Position numbers and translations under genes: made by a program
The notes under the pieces: generated by a model
Databases searched by the model: none
What the model saw: only the letters and a program-made list of their open reading frames with translations
Told to the model about the DNA's origin: nothing
Shown here: positions 24,657 to 37,565 of the stretch, piece by piece
Layout of the letters: each line of letters opens with the position of its first letter
Numbering within the stretch: the first letter of the stretch is position 1
From: Echinococcus granulosus
Taxonomy: Eukaryota > Platyhelminthes > Cestoda > Cyclophyllidea > Taeniidae
Assembly: GCF_000524195.1 (NCBI RefSeq)
Contig: NW_020170389.1
Span: 1,184,037-1,248,036 of the forward strand
DNA: 64,000 nt
Direction of reading: 5' to 3'

Positions 24657-26929
24657 TATTCCCCTTTGAGATATTAAATAATTTGAAATCGGTGACTGTT
24701 ACCTTTTGCATCCAAAATCGGCTCAGGACACCAGTCCTATGTAGAACGTCCAGAACTTGCAAATTGGGGTCAAAAGTACCGTATTCGGTTTCGTCCTGCC
24801 AAGTATGATCCCGGAAGTCATGTCAGAAGTAACCCATCAGTTTGATAAACCTTACAATGGGCACAAATCAAAGAAGCCATTAACATTCCAAACCGCCTTT
24901 AAAATTGATGGCGCAACTCGCAAATTTTGGAACCAGGTAAGTGAAGCAGAGTATTTTAAAGATGCTTTCAAATGTGGGTATTGGATTTGCATTCTGTTTT
25001 ATATTGTTGGAAAAGTGAACGGTAAAACCCGATTTGTCAACTAAATTGATTATTTTCTGAAAAGTGAAAAGGCTCCAGTATTTTGGCTATGCAGGTGCAG
25101 ACAAATGGGACACGAATTCCGGTCCAATAATCTGGGCTTCTTTGGTACAAAAGCGTTCATTAAAAACTTTTCAGAATAATCAAATATTATACTGACTGAA
25201 GAGTCTTGTGGGATGAAGATTTGAAAAAATTAATTGTTTCCATCCATCCCAGTGGCCACTGTCTCGGCTCCCGAACTTTAAAGTAGCATGTGCCATTCTC
25301 TGGGAGGAATGGGCGGTGTGTGTCTAGTCAAAGGACCCGCCTATCACGCGCCTTAGCTCGTATGCATATGCATACACACTGTTTGGCATTATTATCGCGC
25401 AAACACCATCAGAATTATCACTGTCACAGCATTATCACTGCCCTCCGACAGAAGGAGTAGAACCCCTGGACTGAGTTGATTACAACCATGCATACACATT
25501 CACGAGTACATTCTGTTTGGTGTGCTTCATTTAATATGGAACAATTCGTGGTCTGCTTTTGAAAAGATGCCCTGATATGCGAATAAAGAGCTTGAACTAC
25601 GGGATTAATTAATTGCAGCTTACTAAGGAGAAACGAAAGCTTTTGGTACACTTCAATATTTGTGTCTCTAATATTTAAAACTTCCGGGTTGTCAAAATAA
25701 TTTTATTTTCTTAAAAATTTTGTCAGGAGACCATCACCGTTAAGGGAATTAGACCACTCTATCAAAACACGAAGCCCATAAAGTTAAACGTTAACCTAAA
25801 TAAACTACGTCCGAGATCTGCCTTTACCGCGCGAGTGTGTAAATCAGTGTTGAGTTTACGCAAACTATCTGTCAACCTGGGTCTCCGGATTTTTGAGCGA
25901 TGTTGGCATCTGACACATCAGATTATGCCTGTATGTTGCCTTTCTCTAAGCTGCGTAACGGAATGAAGGTAGGAAAAGCTTTAGAAGCGACTGATGAATG
26001 ATGAGCGTGGTGCAACAATTAGACGACGAGGGAACGAAGGGACTTAGAACAGCTTAGATGTCTGTCAACAGCCTGCTGAGATCCTTGCCCAAATGGAATT
26101 TGCTCCATGCCACTACTCTACAATTTTGTGATAGTCTAGTACGTTTAACTCCTCCGTGACCTGAGTCGTAAATAAGTGGGGTCCCACTTTGCCTGAGACC
26201 ACGTACCAGATAAATGTGACATTGTTAACTAGTAGGAAACGAGTCTGATTCGAAAACAAAAAAACAAGTAAAACATTTACCTCGATTATTGCAATGATGG
26301 ATCACCTCTGCGACCCTTGTAGCGAACGTGGTTATAAACATGTATAGAAATATGACGCAAATAATGTGGCGTTCTCACGGATTTGTGTGTTTCTACCAAA
26401 GCTAAATGGAAAAAAACCAGGTCCCAAACAATCTCAAACGCTCTTTAAATGATTTAGACAGGTATTACAAAGCTCTTTGTATCAATTTTGCTATTCTTTT
26501 CGGCTATTTAAGATGATGAAAGTAGAGTCAAAGGGAGTGGTCAAAATCATGACTAATTGTAGTACTTGTGACACATACTTTACAGCATAAAGTTTGCCGT
26601 CTATTGAAATAAAATGTAGCATCACTCTTCAAAATATTAAACATATGCAGATGACCAAGTAAAAATGGACACTGACCTTGGCAGACATTTCCAAACGGTA
26701 GAAGAGGACTAAAGAGTCTATTTGCAGTTTGTGAAGAGGGTGACATACTAAGGAATTCAAAATACCAAAATCACGTTGCTACTTTATTCCTGTTTCGATT
26801 GTTCATAATTCCGCACTTGTATTGGAAGCTTCGCGCATTTTTGACCTGCATTGGAACGGGCTCTCGGCATGACCGAGCAACGTGATTATATGCTATTACA
26901 CTTCATAAATATTTTTCATGCACTACTGG

Positions 26930-27000
26930 GTAGGGCGTAGTGTGGTTAAACACTCGGATCACGTGCCATGTTGGTTGGGTGTGTTTGGTTCGAAAAAAAC
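26930..27000 (+). repeat. tRNA-like tract, possible SINE head
   Basis: GTAGTGTGGTTAAACAC (about 26937) resembles the D-arm and box A of Val/Asp/Glu tRNAs. GGTTCGAAAA follows at 26987-26996, close to the box B consensus GGTTCGAAWCC. The gap of about 40 bases suits an internal polymerase III promoter. The T stem and acceptor stem pair poorly, so a tRNA-derived retroelement remnant is favoured over a functional tRNA. Confidence 0.35.
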
Positions 27001-28937
27001 TGCCAAATTTTTTCCCTTCCCGCCTCATCACGTTTTTTTTGTATTCCTATCTTCGTCCTTTGTCCGATCTGGGGCACCACAACAGTTATCATTTTCACAA
27101 CTTATAAACATCGCCAAGACAGAATAAGGCCTAACTGCAAAATCTGACACGGAATTCACGTCCAGCATTTTTATTGCCTATTTGAGACTCGTCAAACGAC
27201 TTTTGCTTTGAACATGTCCTGTGGAGAATGCTCACTTAGTTGAGTGAGTTAGACCTGCCAAGGGGTATTAATTTTTTCAGACATGAAGCTCAAATTTCGA
27301 AAAGAATTTTCCTTCTAATACATTTGCTCACTAGTATCAAAAACGGACAAATATTCTCAACATTGTACCTACTAAAGTTTCTTAACCCAGTACAATAGCA
27401 CTAGAACTTTGTACAGACTGTTTCAATTGTTTCATTTTTCGGATTTCTAGGCAAGAAGTCTCGTTTACTCGTAACAGGACCATTTCAACTCATCTTGATA
27501 TCTCTTTCAGTGACGTATTTTTGTCAAAGTTTTAAAAAAATAATATGGTCTAGAAATAGCTTGGATGCTTCTCCCATTCACTTAAAATAAATTCCAACTG
27601 AACAAAAAATTGCTTGAAAGTGAGTATAATTAAAGTAGGTGGCCAGTATCACGGTTTAAGGAACAATATCATGACTAGAAATATCCCACAGTATCCATTT
27701 TTAATGCAAAATTGATTTAGTTACATTTTTCCAGGTTAAAGTTACCTTAATATCTAGGAGAGAAATCAAACTGATGAGTTTCACGAGGAAACGCCTGGCA
27801 TTTGTTTTACCTATTATACTTTTTTATAGGGCGAGGGATGTGTTAGAATCTGTTGCCTGAAATCGGCAAACGAGTGGTGGTGATTGGAGCATGTAATGTG
27901 TCTCGCAGTTGGTGAGCCTTTTTTGCGAAAGCGCATTCACGTTTAGCTAGCTTGCATCGGTTCCACCGGGTTGAGCGCTAGCTAGTGTCTATTTTTACTT
28001 CATTGGGTTAAAACTTGGGCTGGCTACTGTCCAGAGGCTTGATAAATCACCATCCTTCAATCACCAAGATACACCGACGACGAAACGCAAAACTTAAAGC
28101 AAACCTCATAATGCTAAATAATTGGAAAGGGGATAGTCAATACAGTTTTCTGAGTGTGGTCTTGTCTAATGGACCAAGAGCAAGACGTTTCTCCACCGCA
28201 AACTAAGGTAAACTATTGGAGGAATGTTGATGCTGACCAATAATAACATGTTGATTATTTATGGCCGAGGCCGCGACATTATACACTACACTCGCAAATA
28301 TTGCAGTTATAGACTACAATTCGTGGTCATTTGTCAAAGAAGGAAAATTATAAAACAAAATGTATTTGGAGCAGGTGACCATGATGTCGTAATCACAGTC
28401 CTATGACTTGTACTGGTTGGTGTACTTTAACCTTTACTAATGAACAATCCTATTGATGCATGCTTCGGAGATCTCCAGCAAAAGAAGAAATAACGGAATT
28501 CCTACACGGAATTTCGGCTTTTTTTCTTTCACAATTAACCTCTCCCCGATTTCGCACTTCAAAGGCTCCCATTTGCTCAGTGGTATAGGATTAGCCTAGT
28601 GTTGCGCCATTGGAGTGCCCCGAACCCCGAGAGAGATCAGGATTTTAAACATGGATAGCGCGGAGACTAACCGGGGTTCTGCAAGAGCAAAGTAAAAGAT
28701 CTTGGCAAATATAACTGTTTTACACGCAACACCTCATCATGAACGAAATAAGTAACGAGTAAATAAGCTTACCTTCTAAATATCTGTCACAAGTGTAGGA
28801 ACACATTTTCTTAGTCAGCTAGTAGACTAAACTGTCAAATCCTGTTTCTATTAAAGGGCATTTTTCGTACTAAAATGTATTTTCTGAGAATTCTGCATAA
28901 AATATATGCAATCCGTTAACTGTTTGTCTAACTAGGT

Positions 28938-29095
28938 TTCAGTAACGGGCCACTTAATGGCTCTGCCACCGTACCTAGGCTGGGCTGCCTGGCCACCGGC
29001 TCATTCCAGTAGTCCAATCCCTTCTGCATGTCGACAATGCATATTCTACATATTCTTTCGTTTTCAGGGAAGTCTCGAGGAGCTATAATATGGCT
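28938..29095 (+). repeat. Interspersed repeat family, near-full copy
   Basis: The copy reads GTTTCAGTAACGGGCCACTT, CTCTGCCACCGTACC, CAGTAGTCCAATCCCTTCTG, a GTCGACAATGCATATTCTAC segment and TTTCAGGGAAGTCTCGAGG. It has the same order and spacing as the copies at 15028 and 23676. Confidence 0.65.
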
Positions 29096-32000
29096 AAATT
29101 TATTCTTTGGAATTGTGGGCTTTTACGTGTTTTAATAATACTGTTTTTGATTTAATATTCAACACCACCCCTCCATTGTTTCTATAAAGGTACTGTAAAT
29201 AATTGCCACTTCTAGGGCAGCTATACAATTGCCAAACGGTAGTAAATGTCGTTGCATTGACAAAGAATCCACATCGCCGAATGCATAATCGGCGTCTTTG
29301 TGAAATAACAACCAACTGGTGACGCAAGAGCATTATACATTGCTTACATCAAACTGAATTATTCTTTTGATAAGTTTCAAAAGTATTTCAAAATTTTACC
29401 AAAGTGATGCATAATGTATTTAGATCGATAAGGAAAATTGTGGAACAATCCCATCTGCTACTGCATTCCAAAGTAGCATCCATTGTACAAAGCTTGTATC
29501 CATAAGGTTATGTGTGTAGTTTCAAACAACTCATTAATTAGGTACCTGGGGACAAATGAGCTAGCAAGTTTTGCCTCTCCATTCGTAAAATGCGGGATCC
29601 TAACCAGACTTACTTTAAGATCGTGTCAAGCAAAATTATACCCATTTACGATGAGGAATGAAAGTGACAGCAGTATATTTCATCACTAGATTTGGGACTA
29701 ATATTTGACAAAGGTGTCTCATGTCTGTCAGTTGCTAGAGTTTATTTTATTTATTTAGGGTGCGTCACCACGCCTATAAAATTATATTCTTTTAATTTGA
29801 CAGTCAACAGGATTGAGCATGTTTGTAGGTTCATAAAAAGTACTGGTAGCGGCCACCCAGGTTTTTTTCGAAATCTCTAACTGAACCTCGCTTGTTTATC
29901 TTCGGGCATCGTGTAAGGTCATTTGGCCAGCTTGCAAGGGTAGCGCTGCTAAGGAGGGTGACATTGCAATTCACTGGTTGTGATAAAGCCTCATCTTTTG
30001 TTACAGTATTTGTACACCGCGACTGTGGCATCAGTGAACCTCACTTTACAGAAAGGCTTCAGTTTAAACGATAATAATAATCCGTCAGCTTGTTTGGATT
30101 TTAAAAAAGTATTTTATGAATGCAATTGGTAAGGCAATTACACAATTTGGCAAAGTTTCTGACTCGATTTGTTAAATCGCATGGAATACGGATCGTCGTT
30201 TTTTATTACTAGCAATAATGAACCACAAAATTAGGGAGTAAAATTAATCATAAACGATTTATTTGGCTCATATATTTGATCCAAGTCCCGTAACCAACAT
30301 TGAGAACAAATTCACTCACAAGCCTTACGAATTTGTTAATGGTAGTGCTATTACATTTCTTTCGATGTACCCTTTAGACGAGAGGCGGTCAGTGCATACG
30401 AAACTTGTGACGAATCGAAAGCCATCGGCCCTCAAGGAGGAGGAGGAGAAAGAAGAGGGAACATACTATGAACACAAACCGTGACATCTGTACCCCTTTA
30501 TTTGTCGCTACTCCAAATAGCACTTCCGCGTCCATGCTTATGGAGACAGAGGTGAAAAAGAGATACCGAGTCTATTACACTAATCACCTTATAATCACTC
30601 ACATCCAAACACTTTTTGTCGTTTTTAAGATATTGTAAATGCTCTATCACTACAGTTTTACGGTACAAGTAAAATGAGAAAATTTCAAGACCATTTATCA
30701 GGAAGCTTCCAAAAACATACTTTCCTTTTCTTTTTACATTGTCCGAAATACAAATAAGCCCAAATTATTAATGACAAAATTACTGAGTCCGGATCGATTC
30801 CTTCTTTCTTTCTGTGAGCATTGGAGTTTGCGACTTGCATACAACCCGTAAATGGAAAAAATTAGTCGTGCCAACATGGCAAATTCTTGTTTACCTGTGT
30901 ATTGGATTGAAATCAGGCAATCAAGTGCTGTCTTTCATTGAGTTTAGCAATAAAAATATCAGTCGGGTTCGCAAACTAGATATCAACTTTTGCTTTTTCT
31001 TTCCATCAATTTTCCCGTTGCAGTATGATATCTAGTGAGGAGACTGAGCAGTTACTTATATGCCAAGCGGTCACCCTACAGAAGCGCTTCATTCGCACCT
31101 TAAGCCAGGGGGTCACTTTTGATAGATTTTTCCCCTTTGAAAACATGTCTAAACGTGTAGCTTTAGGCCTGACCTGAGGCGCGTCTCACTGTCAGTGTGA
31201 TTACACTTTAAACACGCAATTTCTGTCGCTAACCTACAATCCCAGGTTTAGTAAACTATTGTTTTTTTACAAGGTGTGCAGAGGTTTGAAGTTATTCCAC
31301 GTTTCAAGCAATAACGTCAAATATATTTTTTTCATTTCAATTAATCGCAAATAAAGAATAAGACCAACTTTCATGCAGAGGTTGTGCCAATTTAAGTGTC
31401 AGTGCATTTACAGGCTTGTAGCCCTCCTTTTGCTTAACTATTTATCTCCTTTAAGGCGGAAAGATTAAGTGTAAACGTCATAGCCACAGGCGCAGATAGC
31501 ACAGCCGCTCCTCCAAAAATTCCACCAATTTGTGCTACAAAGAGGTTATTTATGCGATCGCTGGACGACCTTTATCGGGAAAGGCATTAATACACAGGTA
31601 GGAGTAAACACCGTCATTCAGTCAAAATGCCCGACAGTGAATTTTATTAGGCAAGGCGGATGAAATACTCTCAATATGATGACATATTCAGCTAAACTAG
31701 TTTTTTAGCTATTCATATGTGGGTTTCTTGCCTGATCATAAAACGATTAAAGCCCCGAAATTCGGAGATGATTTCTCTATTATTGCCTGTTCATATTAAC
31801 ACAAGGACAAAAATAAAATTAAACATGAAGCATTCAATATACCAAAGACGCAGATCCTACTATCTATATTTATCGGAGATAGAAATTCATCTTAGAATGT
31901 CATTTTAATCCAGACTTTTTCATAAGGCAGCTGTGGCTATGATAATGTGGATGGGAAAACAGACGATTAGCCATAGCAAATCGAACACGTATTCTTCCCC

Positions 32001-32613
32001 GAATATGAATAACATTTCTGCGTGTGAATAATAAGTTATTTGACAAAAGAAATATGATCGAAAAGTCAATGTGAACTTGAGTTTGATATATACTGCTTGC
32101 TTGATTGATAAACAGACTTTACGTAATACTTGCGTTGTTTAAAAATGTTCCTTCCAAAGAGGAATCGGGCAGGTGAATTGAACCTTGTGACTGAGGAGTA
32201 GTTAACATACCACAACCTGGAGAAAAGTTCAGTGCCCAAACCTTCCTAAACTTGTACTCACTCCCCCATTTACTTTACGCAATAAATGCGACAAAACCAG
32301 ATGGGCCCGGTTGTTCTTAGAGTATGAGGGCCAGGGAGGAGGGAATCTACGAGCCCCGTCCTACAGTTACACAGCAGGAAGTTGTCTTGTACATAGCGCA
32401 CACTCTATTACAGAGATTCGCATGCATCCGTTTCATAAAAGTGACCACTGGTAGTAAGAACCGAATTTTACAGCACTATTTCCAATATTTTTTGAAAACG
32501 ACAGGTTCGTATCAATGGTATTGGTGTTACTAGAACTGCGGCAGTCAAAGGAGAAGGCAAATACAATTTACCAGAAAGCAAGATGGACATTGGAGATCAA
32601 CTTATTATATACG

Positions 32614-32758
32614 GTTGTAGCGTCCTGAGACTCCCTGAAGACGAAAGAAGACACAATACTGGGGCAGAATATATATTCAGCGCAGAGAAGGTGCCTGGGC
32701 TATTGGCTTGGCCTAAAAGGCCAGCCCACCCAGCGAGGTACAAGGGGGCTAATTCAAA
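32614..32758 (-). repeat. Interspersed repeat family, inverted copy
   Basis: Read on the minus strand it has a CCTTGTACCTCGCTGGG segment, GGCTGGCCTTTTAGGCC, a TATATATTCTGCCCC segment, CTTCTTTCGTCTTCAGGG and AGTCTCAGGACGCTACAAC. This matches the family consensus end to end. Confidence 0.6.
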
Positions 32759-34377
32759 GTACAAAAGTGGCGCTTCACCGGAATCGAGGGATAAACCACT
32801 ATCGTATTACACGGTTGTTAGTAAAAATGAGAGATTGGGGACGGGGAAAATGTTTGAGGAAATTTTAATATTTTCGACGCTAAAGTGATCATTTTGCATT
32901 GAATGAAAAGTAAAAACGTATCGCAATTGACTGAATTCCCAAAAATGCCACATCATTAGCTTACACACATTCTTACAAATAAGGTAGAGAATGTTAAAAC
33001 ATGTCTTATGAATATTTTTTGAAAAAAATTTTACATACAGCATAAATTTAAAAACCATTTCATTTAAATTATGAATACAGCAACAACAAAATAGGCTGAA
33101 GTGAAAATCTTAATATTACACAAATACCTATTTTAATTCTGTCCTTCCTTCAACCTTGGCAATTTTGTTTGGCTAAGTCAACTGTCATTTTAGCTACACA
33201 GTCGTTAGGATGCCATATCTCAACCATTTTTGAAACATGCTGGGAGAAATACCTGAAGCGTATTACTGGAGTGAAGAAAGAGTAGCTGGGTGGATCAAAG
33301 GTCTGGGATATTCATATTACAGGGTAATCTTCTTAATTAAAGCAAAGTGAAGGCTAGGAATGTTTCACGAAAAATCATATTGATGGTAAAAGGCTAATTT
33401 TAGTAGATGCCTCTACATTACCCAAAATGGGCATTCAAAAATTCAAGGATATAAAAGTACCCCTGATTTAAAATGATCCGATATTAGGTAATCACTTCAT
33501 CAATTCGTAATCTACTTAATCTGGGTCCATTAGAACCAAATAGGTCAGTAAGATTGCCCCCACGAAATACAGCAGGTGCGTCTGCTTTAGTACGCTAATA
33601 TAATTTATTCAGGACTATTTCTGGAAATGAAATTAATAGGCAATCCAGCTGCTAATTATTCTATTCCACGTTTTACGCGGGAAATCGAAGGTCATATGTT
33701 TCCTACTGCTCTCACTAACATAGGAATAGTGTTTGAATATCCCGGATTCGACCCAACAATGCCCGATTGTGTGCATTCCAACTTGTGCGCTTGTAATTTT
33801 ACTGGATCATACACATATGGATGTCCGCATATTCATGAATGATTCCGCTTTTTGCTTTCAACACTTTATTTGAAAATGATAAATGCTTACTTTAAGAATG
33901 TGGTGCATTCGTTTTCGACTAAAGAACTTACTAAAAAAATACGCTACTTCTACACTGCAGACTTTTCAGCTGTCCTACTGTAACTACATTTCATAACCAC
34001 AGTCATTCGGCTGACTGCTATTTTTATGTCCCTTAAAGAAATATGTCAATTTACACAATCAAATTTTTGAACTACTTGGGTTTTATCAGTAGAAGAATAA
34101 AGTTAGACACATCTAGTGTATCGAATCCTTGACATATTTGCAGGCAAAGGATTAGAAGTGAATATTAATGATGTAATTATAACTGCAAGAAAGAGCGCTG
34201 GAGCCTAAAATGGGTCAATAAGACAAATGTCCAAATTTTACTTGCTAGAAAGCGCATTTTAACAAACATTGCAAACATCTATGCAAAACGCATAAATTGC
34301 TCCTTTGTGCTGAACATTAGGCACATATTGAAAACTGACCAATACCCAACTTTACCATTAACACGATAATGAACATA

Positions 34378-34383
34378 TTTATT
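34378..34383 (-). terminator. Polyadenylation signal of the orphan membrane-protein gene
   Basis: The minus strand reads AATAAA about 33 bases after the stop codon at 34416-34418. This implies a very short 3' UTR. Confidence 0.5.
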
Positions 34384-34415
34384 AACAAGTCTAATAGCAA
34401 TGAAGTGTTCATGAA

Positions 34416-35024
34416 CTACTTAGGCCATGTGAGATTCACTTCTTGTTGAACTGCCTCCATAAGTAGTCGCTCCACCATTTTATTCCTCGGAACTCTGGGT
34501 CTTCTCTGCTCCTCGTGCATTGAGAAGACCCGACTTTGGTGAAAATGCAGAGTACCTGGTTGCGAGAGCACCCTTTGCATCCATCCATTGTGCGTCACAG
34601 GAACTCCGACCTTGGGATAAGTGTGAAATTGAACTCCTCGTCTCAAAAGGTTATCTCGTCGGCGCTCAAACTCTTCTCTGTGCAAGAGGTGGCAGTCGCA
34701 GTACTCCACACTCCTTCCCAAGCGTGTGTTCCAGGGATCTGTGAGTGAGGCATTACTGGCTGGGACACTGCTCCGGCATTCTATGAACTCAGCATGTTTG
34801 TTGGAGAAGCCGTAGATTACGTCCCCATCGGCATCAAGACCAGATGGAAGACATGCCGATTGTCGGCGCAGTCGGTAGACAAAGTAGGCGAGGATGCAAA
34901 TCACAGTTAGGAGGACGAAGAGGAGGAAGACTGTCACGAGCATGAAGGCGAGGAACCACGCGAAGCTGGTATCGAATTTGGCCGATGTTGAATTACTTGA
35001 ATTCAATGCAGACACTGTATCCAT
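34416..35024 (-). CDS. Unrecognised single-pass membrane protein, 202 residues
   Basis: I do not recognise this family. The coding sequence is uninterrupted. The start ATG sits two bases after a splice-acceptor-like TTTTTCTTCCTAAG on the minus strand, so a 5' UTR intron is likely. The first ~20 residues are short and polar with two N-glycosylation sequons (NSS, NST). One strong hydrophobic segment (about residues 22-50, AWFLAFMLVTVFLLFVLLT onward) ends in YRLRRQ. The basic residues on the C-terminal side predict an outside N-terminus and a cytoplasmic tail of about 150 residues. The tail is rich in Arg, Glu and His, with a CDCHLLHREEFERRRDNLLR stretch and a C-terminal helix-like MVERLLMEAVQQEV. 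No signal peptide, catalytic motif or repeat is seen. GC content and codon choice look coding against the AT-rich flanks, and a polyadenylation signal follows. Confidence 0.65.
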   Translation of the reverse strand: MDTVSALNSSNSTSAKFDTSFAWFLAFMLVTVFLLFVLLTVICILAYFVYRLRRQSACLPSGLDADGDVIYGFSNKHAEFIECRSSVPASNASLTDPWNTRLGRSVEYCDCHLLHREEFERRRDNLLRRGVQFHTYPKVGVPVTHNGWMQRVLSQPGTLHFHQSRVFSMHEEQRRPRVPRNKMVERLLMEAVQQEVNLTWPK

Positions 35025-37565
35025 CGCTTAGGAAGAAAAACACATACCAGAACTTATCACTCGTTTTCGTTTTATTAGATCCCAGCGATAATGCTCACCG
35101 TGGTGGATCTGCCCTTTATTAAAACATTACCTAAAATGTTTACTTTCATTCGCTCAGTAGCATAATCCTCACTAGACAATGAAGAATCAACATTTCGTAT
35201 GGCGTAAAACTACTAGCTAATGCAATTCGGCTTTAGGAATCTAGGCGTAAAGTACAGAACTCTCTGCTGAAATACGTAAGGGAAACACGGACCATAAAAA
35301 ATAGGCCATATTTTGTTACATAAAATTTCAAAAACATGAGTTAGTTTTGACAGTTAAGTAAAGGTAATAACAAAAATAAAAATGTTATGTATTTACGCAA
35401 CAGCCACACATTTTGAAAAATATTTTATCAAGATTTTCTATAAAATACCAGTATTTTAGCGCTTTGCTTTATTATAATGATAAGGTGACTGTTTTGGAGA
35501 ACTCATTTTACCCGGAAGTAATTGGGATAGTTTTTTTAAAAACAAACTATGTATAAGCAGACACAAATAGGTATGCTAAGGAGATTTGATGAAGCAAGGT
35601 TCTATTGAAGTATTAAGAACAAAAGCAAATTGAAAATCAAAAAAATTCGTTCATTAATTGAAAAAACACCAATTAGCTACTAATACTTGTGACTGAATCT
35701 ACTCTTTCGAAAATAATCATTGTCTAAGAAAACTCTACCATGATATATCTTAGACAGTTCATATTCATTGTATTCCTACTATGTATGGGAAATATCGTGA
35801 TTTCCCACTAAACATGCTCCACCTTATCACTTACAAAGAGATTGGTTTTTTAGGAGGAAGGCATGTCAAAGTTCACACGTACCATTTGCGTGTTCCTATT
35901 TGATCTGCTTGCAAGTTTGCAGTGCCGCCATTTTCGTTTTAGCTGCAATCTCATCCGAGGTTACTAGTGGTTGGCTCACTTGAGCAGGGCCAATGGTTCG
36001 CTCGATTTGCCCGACCAAACGCAAAACCCGCAGCTATGATAATTGTCAGCACGCAAACGCACCTCCATAAACTCCCAGCCCTCTAACCCCTCCTGAAGGG
36101 GAGAGACGGTATGACTAGCAAAGCCCTTTCATGTCTGAAATAGCAGACCAACCAACACTGAGGTATATCATTTTGAATGAAAAGCTACCCTAAAATCTAA
36201 GTTATTAGTGCCTTATCATTTTCAGAAGCATGGTGGTTTTGTGGACTATTAACTTCCGATCATTAACTATGGCGCGTATGATACATTATTGTTAGAAAGC
36301 AAGATTCTAGCTTTGGAGATCGAAATCTGTAAAAAGTTACCTATTTTTATCATATTTTGAAAAAGAACTAGCGTTTGATTATGACGCCAGACATATTTAT
36401 GATAATAGCGTCTTCAACGGGTACTGTTTCAGGTGAATTCCGTGAATTCAGAGTCTTTATGTTATTATTTCCCTGTGATAAAAATCATGTATTTAAAGGT
36501 TTACTTTACTGCTTTACGTTTTAACCATCAATGTAAATCAGATTGGGAAAGTTGTCTCCTCTTCCATTATTGAAAAGAACCGATGGACTTGAAGATATGG
36601 ATCTCGCCTTTTGATACACTCTCACTTGAGCCACACTTGCGTGTGAGCTCACAAGCTGAGCGGGTGTGTTGACACTTTGGGACTCGACGTGATAAAATAG
36701 GGGATAATGAGCTTGTTTTGGTGATTAGTCTTGGTAATAAAATATTATACAACTCATACGCGGTGAGTCATCTGCGCACGACGTTTAATTCAATGAAGTC
36801 TAAAGGGATCGTTCGACACATGTGTCATTTCTAATCCTCTTTATTTTGTGCCTAATTTCCACGCTGACGGTAGCTCATTTCCATACCTATCCGAAAGCAG
36901 ACCAGTTTGGAACTCCAGTATCGAATGTGGTCAATGAATTGGTTGCAACAAACCCATTAACTACCAACGTTCCGTTGCGTAACTGAAGAAGATCAGAACT
37001 CGGCGTGTTATTTCTGAAAATAAGACGCAATTATACTTCTTTTATAGTCTGTTTAAAACTCTAATACTTAAAGTCGGGTAAGTTAAGCTGTTTTTGGTAA
37101 AAGCAATAACAAAACCGACTAAGGTAGATACAAATCAAACAATAAATGTTCAAATCAACTCTTCATAATTTAAATTCATTTTCCCTTACCCCGAATAATT
37201 GTGATCTTGAAATAACCCTCTTCAGTATATCTATTATTAATGCCTACTTGTCTGTTTTTTATTTGGAATGCTTCAAAACTCCATGAAATCCAATTCGTAC
37301 ATATCATTAAAACGTCCTACATGAAAATACATTGCATTCTTAAACACTAACTTGTAGTTAAAATAATTCATGTGCAAGCTTACAAGAAATAAAGGCTATT
37401 ACGTGTATTAAGGGTTTAATCTTTCCCTTTCTTAGTGAATCACCTCAGAAGCATGCTAATTTATCCATTTAAATGTAATTTAATTTTCCCGCTGATTTAT
37501 CGGATTATCCATAAATATAGACCAAAAAAGCCATAAAAGCGGCAGACAAATCGATCGAAATCGAC
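35025..37565. other. Divergent intergenic region
   Basis: This is the spacer of 2.5 kb between the minus-strand orphan membrane gene and the plus-strand cholinesterase-like gene. Apart from the GC-richer island at 35870-36110 it is AT-rich with no supported gene. A CATAAATATA tract about 50 bases before the ATG at 37566 could be a TATA-like element, but such tracts are common here. Confidence 0.4.
35870..36110 (-). promoter_or_regulatory. Possible promoter and 5' UTR exon of the orphan membrane-protein gene
   Basis: This GC-richer island about 0.9 kb upstream of the minus-strand ATG carries a splice-donor-like CTCAA|GTGAGC (exon boundary near 35980). That could pair with the acceptor just before the ATG at 35024. 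A CCAAT box (plus strand, near 35990) and an AAAATGGCGGC element (minus, 35924-35934, YY1-like) are also present. The call is inference from position and motifs. Confidence 0.3.

Larger units (their letters stand above)
20831..34377. other. Long spacer without a recognisable gene
   Basis: Between the PPP1R3-like gene and the orphan membrane-protein gene I find only short, unrecognised reading frames, further copies of the interspersed repeat, and tRNA-like tracts (entered separately). No splice-linked set of frames with protein-like composition was found. Confidence 0.55.

Noticed and set aside
24757..25044. A 95-codon plus-strand frame in the second spacer
   Set aside because: Protein-like at first sight, but no family match, no upstream promoter or flanking exon, and chance length for this composition.
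27905..27990. GCTAGC-containing near-palindrome considered as a transposon end
   Set aside because: The two GCTAGCTAG-like arms are short and no second copy or target duplication was seen.
33627..33842. A 71-codon frame ending in a Cys-rich stretch
   Set aside because: The Cys/His spacing (CVHSNLCACNF..CPHIHE) suggested a small zinc-binding or secreted peptide, but there is no signal peptide, no repeat of the pattern and no splice support.
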